From Lycocorax pyrrhopterus obiensis (Eukaryota > Chordata > Aves > Passeriformes > Paradisaeidae): a DNA stretch of 64,000 nucleotides. The position numbers and the translations under genes were made by a program. Of the stretch, positions 21,601 to 34,504 are shown piece after piece. Positions within the stretch are counted from its first letter, which is position 1, and each line of letters begins with the position of its first letter. The notes beneath the pieces were generated by a model that had not been told where the DNA came from, did not search any database, and saw nothing but the letters and a program-made list of their open reading frames with translations. The stretch spans positions 46,390,975 to 46,454,974 of the forward strand of contig JACSVZ010000007.1 in NCBI GenBank assembly GCA_014706295.1, given 5' to 3'.

Positions 21601-23379
21601 ATGGTGTTAGGTAGCAAATTGCAGTTGTTCAAAATCAAAGGCATTTTGACCCTTTTTTTCACAACAGGCCTAATGAGGGAGAGAGTTTCTATTACTGTGA
21701 AGTAATAAAATTAGTCACTTTTAGTAATAACAGCAACTCAGAGATATCAGGTGTGAAAGCATACACAAGACCTGATGGGGCTTTTTGCCTCTTTCTCTAC
21801 TCAGCCTAGTGTGACACTGACCTGGAAGGCTACTTTCAGTCCTATATTTCTATAAGAAGAAATCTTGGCATCACCAGGCTGTGAGGTCCTTGAACATCAA
21901 ATCAGGTTCCTTATTTTCAGCCTTATATTATACCAACATGTAGTCTTCAACACAAAGTCCAGACTTTTAATATTTGCATTTACCCTTGAGTGGCTTGCAT
22001 GGTTCACTCAGATAGATGCTGCAAATAATCAGTTTCTGTAAGTTATTAATATACTGCACCATTGCCTGTGTCAGACACCACACTGTAGGTGAATGAAATA
22101 CAATTGCCACACAGGTGACAAAAAACTAATGATCAGAGCCATGCTTTACAATTATTCTAACAATTTGTTTCAGTATTCGGTCAAACTTCCCCTCTTTGTG
22201 AAAATAGTCAACAATAATGCAGTGTCCCATCAATACAGTAGTAAAATAGAGATGTTGAACAAAATTCCAACTACATTATTGAAAAAATTCATAAGATTAT
22301 ACTACCCAAACAAATAATTCTACTGAAATATACCCTGGAAAAGCATAACTTGTCTGTGAAACAGTGATAGTTTCCATTCTGCAGAGTAATTCTAAATAGC
22401 TTTTAGACTTACTTAAGTAAAGACACTGTTTCAGGGAAATGGTTGCCTATTTTTAGTAAATGCAGGTGATTCACTCTGTCATAATTTCTCACTCCATCTC
22501 ACAAAAAAAAAATATATTCAGATTATATTCTTAGTGTAAAGCTGAAATCCTTGCTTCAGTCCTGGTTTTATTCCTCTGGAGAAAAGCGCCATTTTCACAG
22601 ATTTTCTTTTCTGTTTCAGGAAAAATCATACTAATTCAAAATGGAGCAAAGTCGTTAAGTAACTGCACAAATTAGAAGGGTTCTATGCAGTATTCAGGTA
22701 AATATCAGAAATTTTTTCTTCAGTATTGTGTTACAGCAAAGGTGGTTCTTCAGATGAGCTGTGAACCTGGAGAAGATGACTGATTCTTGGTTTCCTTATA
22801 CGTTTGTTTTACCAAGTGTTAATCTTTCTCTAATTCTGTTTCCCTCAGGTTATGAGGTATGAAGACAAAAAATTATGAGGTAACTCAATTCTGAAACATT
22901 TGAGTCTTTTTTTTGTTTTGTTTTGCTTGGGGGGGGGAGGATGTTGGGGTTTGTTTGTTTTTGCAGGAGTTTGGAGTTCTTTGTGGGAACAGAATGCTTA
23001 AGTAGTTTTCTTGGTTAGCGATACTTATACCGATGCCCCCTTGCTAAGTTTACTTTAACAGGCAGAGCAAAGATTCATTTTCTACTAGTTTGCAGTTGAC
23101 TTTCCCTTTTAACTCATTATTTCCTTTTAGAGGGAAAGGTTTTATATCTCTATATGAAAAGCAACATTACACTTCGGATTCTCACTCTTTCCAGACCTGC
23201 ATTCTATTGCAAAGACTTAATGGGATTCTTATGCAAAAGAGAAAACTTCCTGGGCAGTGTAAAAGTGGTGCACTGCAGACATCCACAAAATCTTTCAGAA
23301 GAAAGTAGCTTTCAGAAAGCTACTGTTATTTTGTTAGGCAATAATTTTCAGGAATTTTTTTAATTGAAAGAGAGTAAAT
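18604..23379. other. AT-rich sequence, no gene recognised
   Basis: About 4.8 kb without a recognised repeat or gene. A strong acceptor-like site at 19,215-19,235 (CTCTCTTCTCTTCACAG) is followed by stops in all frames within about 45 bp and no donor. A T/G homopolymer-rich stretch lies at 22,908-22,938, with a run of nine Gs. No open frame looks like protein. Confidence 0.4.
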
Positions 23380-24185
23380 ACTATAATTCAGCAAGATTAC
23401 TGCACTTCATCTGTGTTATGCCCCAAGATCACTCGTCAAGTTTTTAAAAGAGCTGAGGTACTTTGGTTCACTTTGGCAATGTACAGGAGAAGTCCAAATT
23501 CTCAGGAGATTGAATAACAAACTTGCAAACTTTAGAACATTATGGTAGGATAAGGTAAGCAACATCCAATCAAAGTAAGGCCTTGACAAAGTATTGACTT
23601 AGCAAACTCTAACCCATCCAAATCTAAGTTATCCAGAAGGCAAATTTAGGAGAAGAAGGAGAGAGGGAAAGATAGAAAAGAAAAGGAGAGAGAAAGATAA
23701 ATAGTTACCACCTTGGATCCAGCAAGATCTGAGGTCCAAGGCAGTGAGGCACACCCACATACACATTGCTGCCACTGCTTTTATCTGCTCTGGTCTCCCA
23801 GGATCCTTCCCCCAGATGGGATTTTCAGTGTGCCAGTGGCTTGATAGCCATTCTGGGGCTGGACCAAAGGCTGCAGTGGGCGGGAGGTGTGGAGCAGTGC
23901 CCCTCCTCAGCTACACAGAATTTGCCCTGCTACTCCTCACACGCACCTTAATTGTTGTTTTGAGCCAGTAATTGTTTTTCTTGTGTCCTCCGATCTGGAA
24001 GCTATACCTAGCTTTCTTATTTTAGACTTTCAGCATAGTGGTTACTCTATCACAAGAATAAGTTATTTGTTCTTCTCCTTCAGAGTTCATATTTGTTCCT
24101 TCTCCCTTCTCTTGTTGAGTTTATTGCATCACCGAAAGACCCAAATATGTTACTCCAAACTGTTTATTGCTAAGTTCACTTCTTT
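23380..24185 (-). mobile_element. Candidate LTR-like element
   Basis: A GC-richer block (23,700-23,960) in AT-rich DNA follows a polypurine stretch (23,648-23,702, GGAGAGA/GAAAGA words). On the minus strand it contains CAGATAAAAGCAGTGGC, a TATA-like word, and it ends where LTR copy 3 begins. The arrangement resembles an LTR with a GC-rich promoter region in minus orientation. I have a weak sense of having seen this sequence type in bird LTRs but cannot name it. Edges are guesses, and it might be unique DNA. Confidence 0.3.
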
Positions 24186-24735
24186 TGTGGTGCGTTGACC
24201 CCAGTGAGTATCTAAGCACCCACCCAGCCGCTCGCTTATGCCCCTCCTTACTGTGGGTTAGGGAACTGAATATGAAGAGCAAAAGTGAGAAAAACTTGTG
24301 GGTCCAGTTAAAGACAGTTTAATGAGTGAAGGAAAGAGGAAAAAAAAACCAAAAAAAACCTGTTCTGCAAAAGCAATCACTCAGCACCTCCCACATACAG
24401 TCTAATGCCCAACTAGTCTCTGAGCAAAGACTACTTGGTTAAAACTACACCCTCAGTTTTTATTGCAGAGCATGGCATTATATAGTCTGGAATATTCCTT
24501 TGGTCACTTGGGGTCAGCTGGCCAGCTGTGCTCCCTCACAATACCTTGCCCACTACCTTTCAACTTGTGGGGCACAGAATGAGAAACAGAGAAGGCGTTG
24601 ATGCTGCATAAGTACTGCTCTGTAACAGTCAAAACATTGTGTTGTTATCAATACTGGCTTAGTCATAAATCTAAAACACAGCCACATATGGTCTCCTACA
24701 ATGAAAATTAACTCTGTCCCAGCCAGACCCAAATA
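24186..24735. mobile_element. Solo LTR of the same endogenous retrovirus family (copy 3)
   Basis: Begins TGTGGTGCGTTGACCCCAG and contains CACCCAGCCGCTCGCTTATG, 'GTTAAAGACAGTTTAATGAG' (around 24,310), 'GGCATTATATAGTCTGG', 'CCTTTGGTCACTTGGGGTCA', 'AATCTAAAACACAGCCACAT' and 'ATGAAAATTAACTCTGTCCC', ending near CAGCCAGACCC. This matches copies 1 and 2 in order and orientation. It is a solo LTR, with no internal region present. Confidence 0.72.
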
Positions 24736-27700
24736 TCCCTTTGCAGAGGGAAGAAAAGGCAGATAGACAGTCCCATGTTATCTCTATTTTAGAACTTAAA
24801 ATTACTAATGACAAAAAGTTAAAAGCAAGTACTAATTCTGCCTGGGTTATTTTTACTTGCAGGGGCTATCAATATAAATTTTCTGGAATAGTTCTTGTTT
24901 TTACTTGCCCATTACAAACAAAGGAAAGATTCTTTCTAACTCCCAGTTTGAGAATGACGACTTGGACAATAACTAATATATTTGCACTATGCAATACTTG
25001 CCATTTTATTTCACTTACCAAAGTAGAAAAGAATCATATTTTACTGAATTTCCTTTCTCAAAACAGAATTATTATCTACAATGGATCTTTGCCTGCCTTA
25101 TTTACCCTGGTTTTAAGTGTCTTCACCATGGAATTTCCATCAATGTCTTTCAGAAAAGGAAATGTTTTAGAGAAACTTGGGTAACGAAAATTTTCTATTA
25201 GGGTTAATTTAAGTTTGAAAGGTAATTCCATGATTCTTTGACTAATTTTATAGTTCTGAATATCTTTTCACTGTTTACTCATAGTCATCCAGCTCCACAT
25301 GTCACTGGCAGCTTTTCTACCTAATTCTGTTTGTTCTACTTAGATAAAATAGAAGATGGACTGGTTTCTCACCAACTCAGAGAGCTGATCAAGAGGCTTA
25401 CAGAAATGCAGTATTACTGGTCTCCAGAGACTAGGTCTCCTTCCATTTTTGCAGGGTTTCCAGCAGTACTGTGTACTATTTAACCACATGTAAAATCTAT
25501 TTTCGTTGCTGGTTTCTTCTTCTTTTATCAAGAGGAAGAGATTAAAAGAATGTTACACGTTTTAACTTGGCTGCAGATATACACTGTTTAAAGCCAGGCT
25601 TCTCCAGCGTGAAACCTGTGGTGCTTTAAGTCATTCTTGCATAGTCTAAGCTCCTTTGCATAAAATGCTCTGGGGAATAACAATCTCCAGCCTTATTTGC
25701 TCTGTATCACAGGCTGCCAGATGCCACTCGTGGATGCTACACTTAGCTCCTGCTATAAATGTTTACTTTGTGGAGATGCTACTTCAAATGAGCCGTGGCA
25801 TATTACATTCTTGAGGAGCAAAGGAACTCTGCCTGGTTCTTTCTGTGATACAACAGTTGGAGACACAGAAGAAACAGCAGAAGAGTCATTAATGGATTCA
25901 AAGCTGTATTTATAACTTGGAAAACAACTGTCACTTTAAGGTTTTGGATGTCACCCAGGAACTGTAAGCTGAACATTAAAAGCTCTAAAGAGCAAAATGT
26001 TGTCACCAGCCTTGGCAAGATGGGCTCAAACAGTGGCATAAGTAAATTGTGATCAATTGATATAATCCAAAGTGTGAAAGACAAAGTTGTTCAACTGGAA
26101 ATTAGAAGCTCATATGCTGTTCTAATTAAAATACTGTAGCTTTTTATTCACTATTTTTAAGAAGAACATTGTGTGCTACTGAAAAATAAACATAAGCTTT
26201 AAACTTTAATTTCCTGAACTGGGTATTTTCTTTAGTTCTAAATTTAACTTGTAATAGTTGGTACAAAGGAAAATGTTTTACAGTTGCTGTCCTGCTAGGA
26301 AACACAAATGTAAATGCAAAACCAATATTTTAGCAATTACCTGGGCGAACAAGTATATATTAGGAAAATTCATTCTTTCACCAACGTTATCCATAACCAA
26401 GAATGAGGGTGATAAAGCAACTTCTTAGGAAGTTCAGTTTTAGCAAAAGCACTCACAAATCATTTCACAAACTTTCTATTATGTTTTCTGTTGAAATTAA
26501 GTCCCATACATGCGATACTTTTATCCTTCCATTATTTGGAAAGTTTCATAATAGTGAAATTATAGAGAACTATACTGCTCAAATTTTTTAGCTACTTGCT
26601 GCTTTATAGGTCAAGAATTGTCCTGTAGAGGGAAAGTACAGATCTAAATTGAGGCTTCAGAACAAGCTTTCACTGGAACTGTGGCAATACACACCTACAC
26701 CTGAAATTATATTCAGGTTTTGATTGGTGAATTTGGTTATTAAAAGATGACATCTTTGATTTTCTGCCTCTTATCATTAAAATTCTGAAGTTCCTCAGGC
26801 TAAATATTCCAAGTAATTTATCAATACTAACGATGTGGGAGTGTTTACATACTCAATTCTGTTTTACAAAAGTACCTTGGACACTTAGGGAGGCCATTCA
26901 CATGCAGACACCCATGTCAGGAGATTGCCTCTTATTCTGTGCTCAATTAAGTGAGACAGGCTTCTGAGTCATCCTGATATTAAGGATAATTTTCCTTTTG
27001 TCATAGATAATTTATGACATGATAAAACTTCATGTTATAGCAACCTTTCAGGTTTGCTTTGAGCAAGGTTCTGTTGGTTCTGTTCTGTCTGTAACCTTTG
27101 AGCAAGGTTACAGTGGTTCTGTTGAAGAGGCCCACACTATGCTGGTGAAGTAACCACTTACATTGAGACCCCAGAGGAAAAAAAAGGTGGGGTGTTTTTT
27201 TCAACTAAATGAATCAGGTGAATTTTAGAATCCTATCTGGGGCTAGAGAAGAGCTATTATCTTGATTACATAAAAGCAGATGAAAATTTGCCTTACAGTA
27301 CTTAGTCTGATTGTACAATCCTATTTGTTAGCAGATTCATTTCAGGAAGCTTTTTACTATTTAGGATCATGATAAATGTTTTAAGTACCAATATGCCAGA
27401 GGCTGATGCTAAACCATACACTTACTTGGAAGCTAACAATGTTAAAAGCAATTATTTGCTGATTAAGTCATTTCCCAGGACTGAAAAACCCTAAAGTCTA
27501 GTTCCAGCTCACCTGATGATCTTTGTGCCCTTATTGTCTTTGATTGCAATTACTAATCTATTAGATAAAATAATTTTTAATAAATGTATGGCAAAAGATC
27601 AAGTTTTAAAATGCTACCTTTCTAAATATTGCACTGAGTAAAACATTGCACATATTTCTCTGGATAGTCATCATGGTAATAACAGAAATTTGTACAATTC

Positions 27701-28929
27701 CACAGATAGCTTCTTCCTCCAATCTTCCTACAAAGTTGGATAAAATAGAGAAAACAGTATCTGTGGCTTTGGAGGCTGAGGAAGGTCCTGGCCAGTGAAA
27801 TTATTTTGTAGCGTGCAAGGTTTATTTTTTTCTTAGAAATGAGTTTAGTTTTGTTTGTCTTCATTGGTGAAACTTAGGACAAGCATTAATTAACAAACTC
27901 AAGTACCATACCCATATTCCCAACTTGCCAAGGGCTGAACATGGGATGACAATGTTTTTTTACACAAATCTAAATAGAGGAAGGAAAAATTATTCTTCTC
28001 AGTAACTATCATGAACACAAGAGGATTTTACTAAGGATAAATGAATTCTTCTTTCTGCATGTGGGTCGGTGGTTGTATCTGATCCAAATCAAGATTTCTC
28101 TTTTTGTTAGATTATAAAGTGTTCTTTGAAAGATTTGTTTTGTCTTTTTGGGCTGCTGGAAACCTGCACAGTCACTACTAAAACTCTGTGCTGCATGGAA
28201 CAAACGTGCTCTTCAACTGCAATTTTCTGTTATTGATTTAGTTTCTATATAATCATTTGTATCTTTCTTGCAATAAGTATTTCAAGAAAAGAGAGAGGCC
28301 TGTCCAATTGATTTCCAGAAAACTGGGTATAATACTCAAAATTTGCATTGTAATTACTTATTAAAAGAATGCAATTCACTTGGTTACTGTAACTCACTTG
28401 TCAGATGTAATTGAAATGACCTCAGGTGGCAGGTTAAAATAGCAAAGTTAATGCAAGTGAAAACCAAAAATTTTCATTAAATGAAATATTCAATGAGTCG
28501 TAGTGGACAAGAAAGCACAGAGAAACCATCTTACTTATCTGTTGCAAATAAGCAAGATACAAGGATAGAAATCCTTTCCTACTCAGGAGCTAGGAACAAG
28601 AGGAATTAAATAATGATAACTCTGAAATTATCTGGTCAAAATAGATCAACTCAATATGCTGAAAATATTTTTAGAAGAAATTAATTAATTATACAGCTTT
28701 GCTGGAATTACACCTGCGATGACTGTGAACCCACTTTTTTACAAAATTCTATCAAGAATGTTGTGTAGGACTTTTAGTACTAAAAGAATTCTTGAAACAA
28801 AATGCAGATTCTCTTTCTTGAAAAATTTAAAATAGTTCAGCACTGTAAGCCATGGCTTATGCCATTAATGCATATCTTTTAATGGAATAGATCTATTTAA
28901 ATCACCAGATCTACTTACGTGAGAGGTAT
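24736..28929. other. AT-rich sequence, no gene recognised
   Basis: About 4.2 kb without a recognised gene or repeat. A 147-codon open frame at 24,741-25,184 resembles nothing I know and begins right at the LTR edge. A small imperfect duplication of GAGCAAGGTT...GGTTCTGTT occurs at 27,056-27,124. A candidate regulatory block at 28,335-28,440 is listed separately. Confidence 0.4.
28335..28440. promoter_or_regulatory. Candidate conserved regulatory block
   Basis: A dense set of short palindromic, transcription-factor-like words: TTGCATT (28,343-28,349) inverted as AATGCAA (28,368-28,374), the palindrome GTAATTAC (28,350-28,357) with a homeodomain-type TAATTA core, GTTAC/GTAAC (28,383-28,393), and an E-box CAGGTG near 28,423. 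This texture is typical of conserved noncoding elements. No conservation can be tested here. Confidence 0.22.
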
Positions 28930-30075
28930 TTCATCGAGTCACAGAATCATAGAATGCTTTTGGTTAAAAAGAACCTCTAAAGGTCACCTAGTCCAATCCC
29001 CCTGCAATGATCAGGTACATCTTCAACTAGAACAGGTTGCTCAGAGCCCCGAGTGTTTCCAGGAATGGGGCATCTACCACATCTCTGGGAAACCTGTGTC
29101 AATATTTGACCACCTTTACTGTAAAATATCTCTATCTTCCATATACCTATTTTGAATCTACCCTCTTTTAGTTTAAAACCATTACCCATTGTCCTATTTC
29201 AATAGGCCATAGTGAAAAGTCTGTCCCCATCTTTCTTATAAGACTGCTCTAAGTACCGAATAGCCACAATGCGGTCTCCCTGGAGCCTTCTCTTGTCCAG
29301 GCTGAACAAACCCAGCTCTCTCAGCCTGTCTTTATAGGAGAAGTGCTTCAGCCCTCGAATCATCTTCATGGCCCTTATCTGGACTCCCAACAGGTCTGTG
29401 CCTTTCTTGTACTGAGAGGACCCCAGGGCTGCATGCAGCACTGCAGGCGGGGTCTCACTAGAGCAGAGTAGAAGGGCAGAATCCCCTCCCTTGACACGCT
29501 ACTCACTCTTCTTTTGATGCAGCCCAGGACACGGTTGTGCAAGCACACATTTTCATTTCATGTCCAGAATTTAACCCACCAGTACCTCCAAGTCCTTCTC
29601 CACATGTCTTCTCTCAGTCCACTCATCTCTCAGCATGAATTGACACCTGATGAAGGTACAGGATCTTGCACTTGGCATTGTTGAACCTCATGGGACCAAT
29701 TCTTGTCCACATCTCTTTGGATGACATCCTGGTCCTTAGACATGTCCACCACACCCCTCAGCTTGGTTTTGTCTGCAGGTTTTCTGGTGGTGCAGTCAAT
29801 ATCACTGTTTATGTCACTGAAGAAGATATTAAACAGCACTGGTCCCAATAGAGACCCCTGAGGGAGACCACCTGTTGTTGCAGATCTCCCTCCAAATACT
29901 GAGCTGTTGACCAATACAGTTTAAATGCAACCATGCAATTCCTCATCCACCATTCATCAAATATATATCTCCCCAATTTTAAGAGAAGGATGTTGAGAAG
30001 GACCATGTCAAAGTCTCACAGAAGTCCAGACAGCCAGAGCTCTTCCCCTGGTCATTTTTATGGTCTTAAGGGAAT
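28930..30075 (-). mobile_element. CR1 LINE in reverse: broken reverse transcriptase plus 3' UTR
   Basis: The 3' end is at the left (CACAGAATCATAGAATGC, reverse of the terminal ATTCTATGATTCTGTG repeat). Going right, the plus strand shows the reversed CR1 UTR ('TCACCTAGTCCAATCCCCCT', 'GAACAGGTTGCTCAGAGCC'), then 'TGGAGCCTTCTCTTGTCCAG' and 'AACAAACCCAGCTCTCTCAG'. A minus-strand frame (29,914-29,630) holds the conserved GLPQGSLLGPVLFN motif at residues 16-29. The downstream catalytic motif has become KPAD (nt 29,782-29,771) in place of F-A-D-D, and the frame degrades after it. The element is 5'-truncated near 30,075 and inactive. Confidence 0.88.
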
Positions 30076-33000
30076 AAACACATACTGTAGTGTCTTTGTC
30101 ATATGGCTCTAAATGAAGCCACCTGGAAAAGAGAAAACACAAATCCAACAAGTATGAGGCCTTTGATACCACATTAGAGTAGCATTTCTTATTGTTAGCT
30201 CCATGGAACATTCATAATGGTCTGGGAATGATTCTCTTTCAGTTCTTTTGAAAATATAAATCTACATATCGTTGTTCTTAATAAAATATTTCCCACTGTA
30301 CTTAAATATACTGGAGAAAAGAAATCAAGTCAAAAAGTTACCAAATATTCTGCCTAGCTGATATCCACTCTTGCCCTGGTTATGACTAAAAAGCAATTCA
30401 GTCTGGCTGGTGAACTTACTGAAGGGAAAGCAGCACTCCTAGGTAAAGTGTTCTGAGCTCAGAGCAATGTGAAGTCGCTCCAGTAAACCTCCAGTGGCCT
30501 TTAGGCCAAGTTCCATGGGCATGATCTTCAAATCAACAATAGAGTAGTAAAAATATTCCTTCTCACTCTTTCATTTGTGAGCAAAATACAAGTTATCACT
30601 GATGAGAGCCCAGACATGCTTTATATTATAACAGAAGCCAAATAACTCTGCTGATGACCAAAGAACCAGAGATTGCATGTTTCCTTGATCTTTGCCAATG
30701 TTTCTCTGAGCAGACTGCAGTCCAAACCCTCCTTAGTGGAACTCTGTGCCTGAAATGCTCAATACTGAGGTACACGGTTGTTCTCCATAGGCCTATCTGT
30801 TAAATGTGGAGTATCATCACACCCACTTAGGAAAGGCTGTACCAGTAGTATCTGGGTTTAAAGTGCCAGCCAAGGATAAGTTTTATGGCAACAGGTTTCA
30901 GAGGATACCTTTTGTCAAAATTTCTTTGCATTTGGAAAGGAAAGAATCCCATTACTTGTAAAAGGGGGATATTACAAGCTGAGATACAATGGATTGCTAA
31001 AGACAAGCTTCAGAAATGCCATTTTTGTTTTTCTAGGAAAAGATGTTTTGTGATACTAATGAGACAGTGCGGCAATGACCTTTGGAGTGATCACTTGAAA
31101 CTGTAGTTAGACTCTTAACACATCTTAGTGATTTACAAAACAGCTTGCTGGAATTTTATATGTTGTGTTCAGAAAGAATATGTTAGCTTGAAAACCAATG
31201 AGACACAAAAATAAGAAATCTTAGGTATCAGTATGAAACAAAGCCCGTTTATGTGCAACCTCTGTATTACAAGCTGTTAATAATGTGCCAAAAAAACATA
31301 GACATGAAAACAGTAATCTATAAGAAAGAGACTGAGGTGAAGAAGGAAAGGTGGCCTTGTCGGCAGACATGAATTTCTTATCTTTCCTCAGACATTATTT
31401 GTTCAGAAGCTGCCTGCTCCCCAGCAGCCTTTCATGGCACTCACAGCAGGTGTTTCATCTTAACAACTGTGCTAGCCTTTTTATTTTCTTCCCTTTCTGT
31501 ACTCACTTTCTGCTTTGTCATCAGTTCAATGTCATTCATTACCAAGAATATTCTCTCAACCGGCACATTAGTGCCTGTGAAAGAAACACCAATGCAAATT
31601 CAGAGAATGCTCAGGGAGTGTGAAAACTAAAAAGGGATTTCTTTTATTAGGTGGAAATCTCTCCATCCCTCCTGTAAAAATGTCTTCTACTCTCCTGCAA
31701 GTCCTTCTCATAACTTCATTTTTACCCTTTATTAGAAGATCTAACTTTTATGTGCCATTTAAAGCATTTCCCCTAGCAATTAAAATCATTGAAATTTTTC
31801 TCACCTTTCCATTGTGGAATACAAAAAAAAAAAAGTACCATCCTTCAGAAACATCCTTGCACAGACTCTAGTTGTGAATAGTTCGTAGTTTAGGAGCTTC
31901 TTCCTCTCTACAGACTGTGGGCCTTATTCCTAACATTGCCATTTACCCTAAAACTCAGTAATGCTCCTAAAGTCTCCAGGCTTTAAAAAGAGAGAATTTC
32001 CTGAATGTAACTCCCTTATTACCCTGACATTTATAACTGAATCCTGGCAGGGTTTTCACTCTTGCTGATGCACTGAAGTAAAACCACACTACTACTGGAT
32101 CTCCAGTTGATGTAGTACAGCATGAAGCACAGCCTCAGTCTGTGTCTCAGGATCATACTGGCTAGACAGCTGAAGGTGACTCAAGGCAAGGCAAAAAAAT
32201 TTGCATTGTTAAAAAAATGGTATCCATCCCCATTTTCTGCCTTCTCAGTTAGGCTTGATAATTTGCTGACTGGTACTTGACAAGGCCTAACTGTGAACTT
32301 TGTATGCCAGCAAACATATGAAAAATCTGTCATTTTGATAGACTACTAAGAAAGGAATAAGGGTATTCTTTCTTCTTCATGAGGATCCAGATCAGAATTG
32401 GAAGGACTCTGAGCTGAACTTGAATTAAGCCATTTGCCTTGAATCTTCTCAAGTACCTCTTCAATAAACAGGGAATTAAGTAGCAAAATCCACTTGCGTA
32501 CATAAATGACACAGGTAAGTGATTAAATCAGACATTAACATTTAATCAGATATTAAAATATCAATTTGTGAAGAATGCAGCAGAAAAGCAGAAACTCAAG
32601 TTGTGTGAGAAAATATTGAAGAAGTCAGAAGTTGTTTCCTAGCAATCCTTTCTAAAACATATACATACTGAAAGAACAGCTGGCCAGCAGCTATAACCAT
32701 AATCTATTTTGAACATAAAAGGCAGAAATCTAGGCACAATTATGCAACAAAAATGCTACTAAAGAAGGTATCATCTTTTCAAGAAAAATACTTCAGTTGG
32801 ATTCCTAATGAAGACATAGGAATTTGTTTCATTTATTCATTTAAACAAGAATGGGGAAAAAAGTTCATGACATGAGAGGTGTCAGGAGTTTGTTCTGCTC
32901 AGGTTCATCTCTCGCCTTCATTAGCCCAGCCTGGCCCACACAAAGCCTTTCTGCTCTCTGTTCTTCGAGAGACCATGAGTACGATTTTCATTAACACACT

Positions 33001-33261
33001 TTCTCAAATGCTATTTGCAATCAGTTAGTCATACTCCAAATAGGAAATGGGTAGTAGGGAAAACACCTATTGGTTTCAAAAATCAGTTTTAAAGCCAGAT
33101 TTTTCTGTTTTCCTCTTGTCTACCAGGATAAGCCAGTTCATCTCACTGTGAAGAGATCTACCACAGGAAATTTGTGTGATTCAGTGAACTGCATGTATTT
33201 TTCTACTGACGGAATTTACAATAATTACAGATGAATAATGCAAACAGTTACAGTTACGACT
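30076..33261. other. AT-rich sequence, no gene recognised
   Basis: About 3.2 kb without a recognised repeat or gene. A strong donor-like site, ACAG|GTAAGT (32,511-32,520), has stops in all three frames downstream of the nearest acceptor-like site, so no coding exon is called. Confidence 0.4.
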
Positions 33262-33347
33262 TCTTGTGGTTCTTGGGGTGTTCCTGTGCAAGGCCCGGAG
33301 GTGGATGGTCCTTGTGGTTTCCTTCCAGCTCATGGTATTCTATGATA
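33262..33347 (+). mobile_element. CR1 LINE, short 3' end fragment
   Basis: Only the terminal ~85 bp: 'GGTGTTCCTGTGCAAGGCC', 'GGATGGTCCTTGTGG', 'CCTTCCAGCTCATGG' and TATTCTATGAT. It is strongly truncated and on the plus strand. Confidence 0.75.
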
Positions 33348-34504
33348 GATGTTCTGACCAGTAGCTGACTTTGTTAGAATTAGTTGAGTTTGAGATGAAG
33401 CTGTTAAGAGTGTTCCAAGTCACATAAAGAAACATTATTTTTTAAATATCTATTGCTAACTACAGAAGGAAAACTCTGTTTTCTGATCTAATATAGATGA
33501 TATAGTTAAACCAAGTCATATGAATTTAATGACTTATGTTCTATTTCAAATAGGCTGTTGGGAAGAGCAGTACATTTCAATAACTCAGTTTCCTCATTTG
33601 TAAAATAAAGATAATGACAACCAACCTCTTTTATAAACCTGGAAACCTGTGGTTAAAAAGTTCTATTAATCTTAATTATTTATTATTCCTTTGGTTATTT
33701 CCTTCTAAAATATAAGCTTAATTCTGTTGACAATGTGTCTTATGTGCCTAAATTAAAAGTTACTTGAACTCTATGGATGCTTTAGACGTCTTAATGTGTA
33801 ATTTCTTTGACAAAGCAAATCTGCTCAACACTCCTTTGAAAGTCTTTCAAGTCCACTCTATTTTGGCCAGGAATGGCCATGCTGGAGAACACAAGGCATA
33901 CAGCCTTTTCCACTTACCAGTCTTTCCCTAGCCTGGGATTTGACAAAACAGTTCACAGATTGTTTGTTTTCTTTCCTAGCTCTGGCAAGGCTCTGTATGA
34001 AAATAACATTTTAACAAAATATCACAACACAACTTTCATGTTTCCTCCTTAGTTCATTTCCACTCCCTCTACTAGTCATCCCCAGAATCACATTCAATCT
34101 GGAGGACTGCCACTCTTGGACTGTGCATTCTGCCAACCATCTGAACCACAAACATCAAATAAACACACAAAAGAGCTGCTTTTCTCCAGTGCTAGATGAA
34201 ACAAATTTGTGCCCTGACATAAAAGCACTGAGATGCCTCTCACACAATACAGATCAGTGAGGACCATCTGGTTGGTTTCATTTGCAGCCAGACACCAAAA
34301 TGAGGAAAGTTGTCACACTACAAGAAAGGATTTTCCTGTTTTGGAATTACTGCAACATGCTGGATTGTATACTGTGTCAATGGTTTGTTTAATACCTAGC
34401 TGTAAGAAAACAAAGAGGACAAACTGGATTGTGAAACTGGTAACAAGCTCCAAATCTAAACAATCTAAACTCCTCAGCTGAAAGGGTTATAATGCAGTAT
34501 GTAC
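33348..34504. other. AT-rich sequence, no gene recognised
   Basis: About 1.2 kb between two CR1 fragments, with no repeat or gene recognised. Confidence 0.4.

Noticed and set aside
24741..25184. 147-codon open frame just right of LTR copy 3
   Set aside because: No retroviral or host protein similarity is seen. The start is at the repeat edge and the composition is that of AT-rich chance frames.
32383..32514. Exon candidate before the strong donor ACAG|GTAAGT
   Set aside because: All three frames contain stops between the nearest acceptor-like site and the donor.
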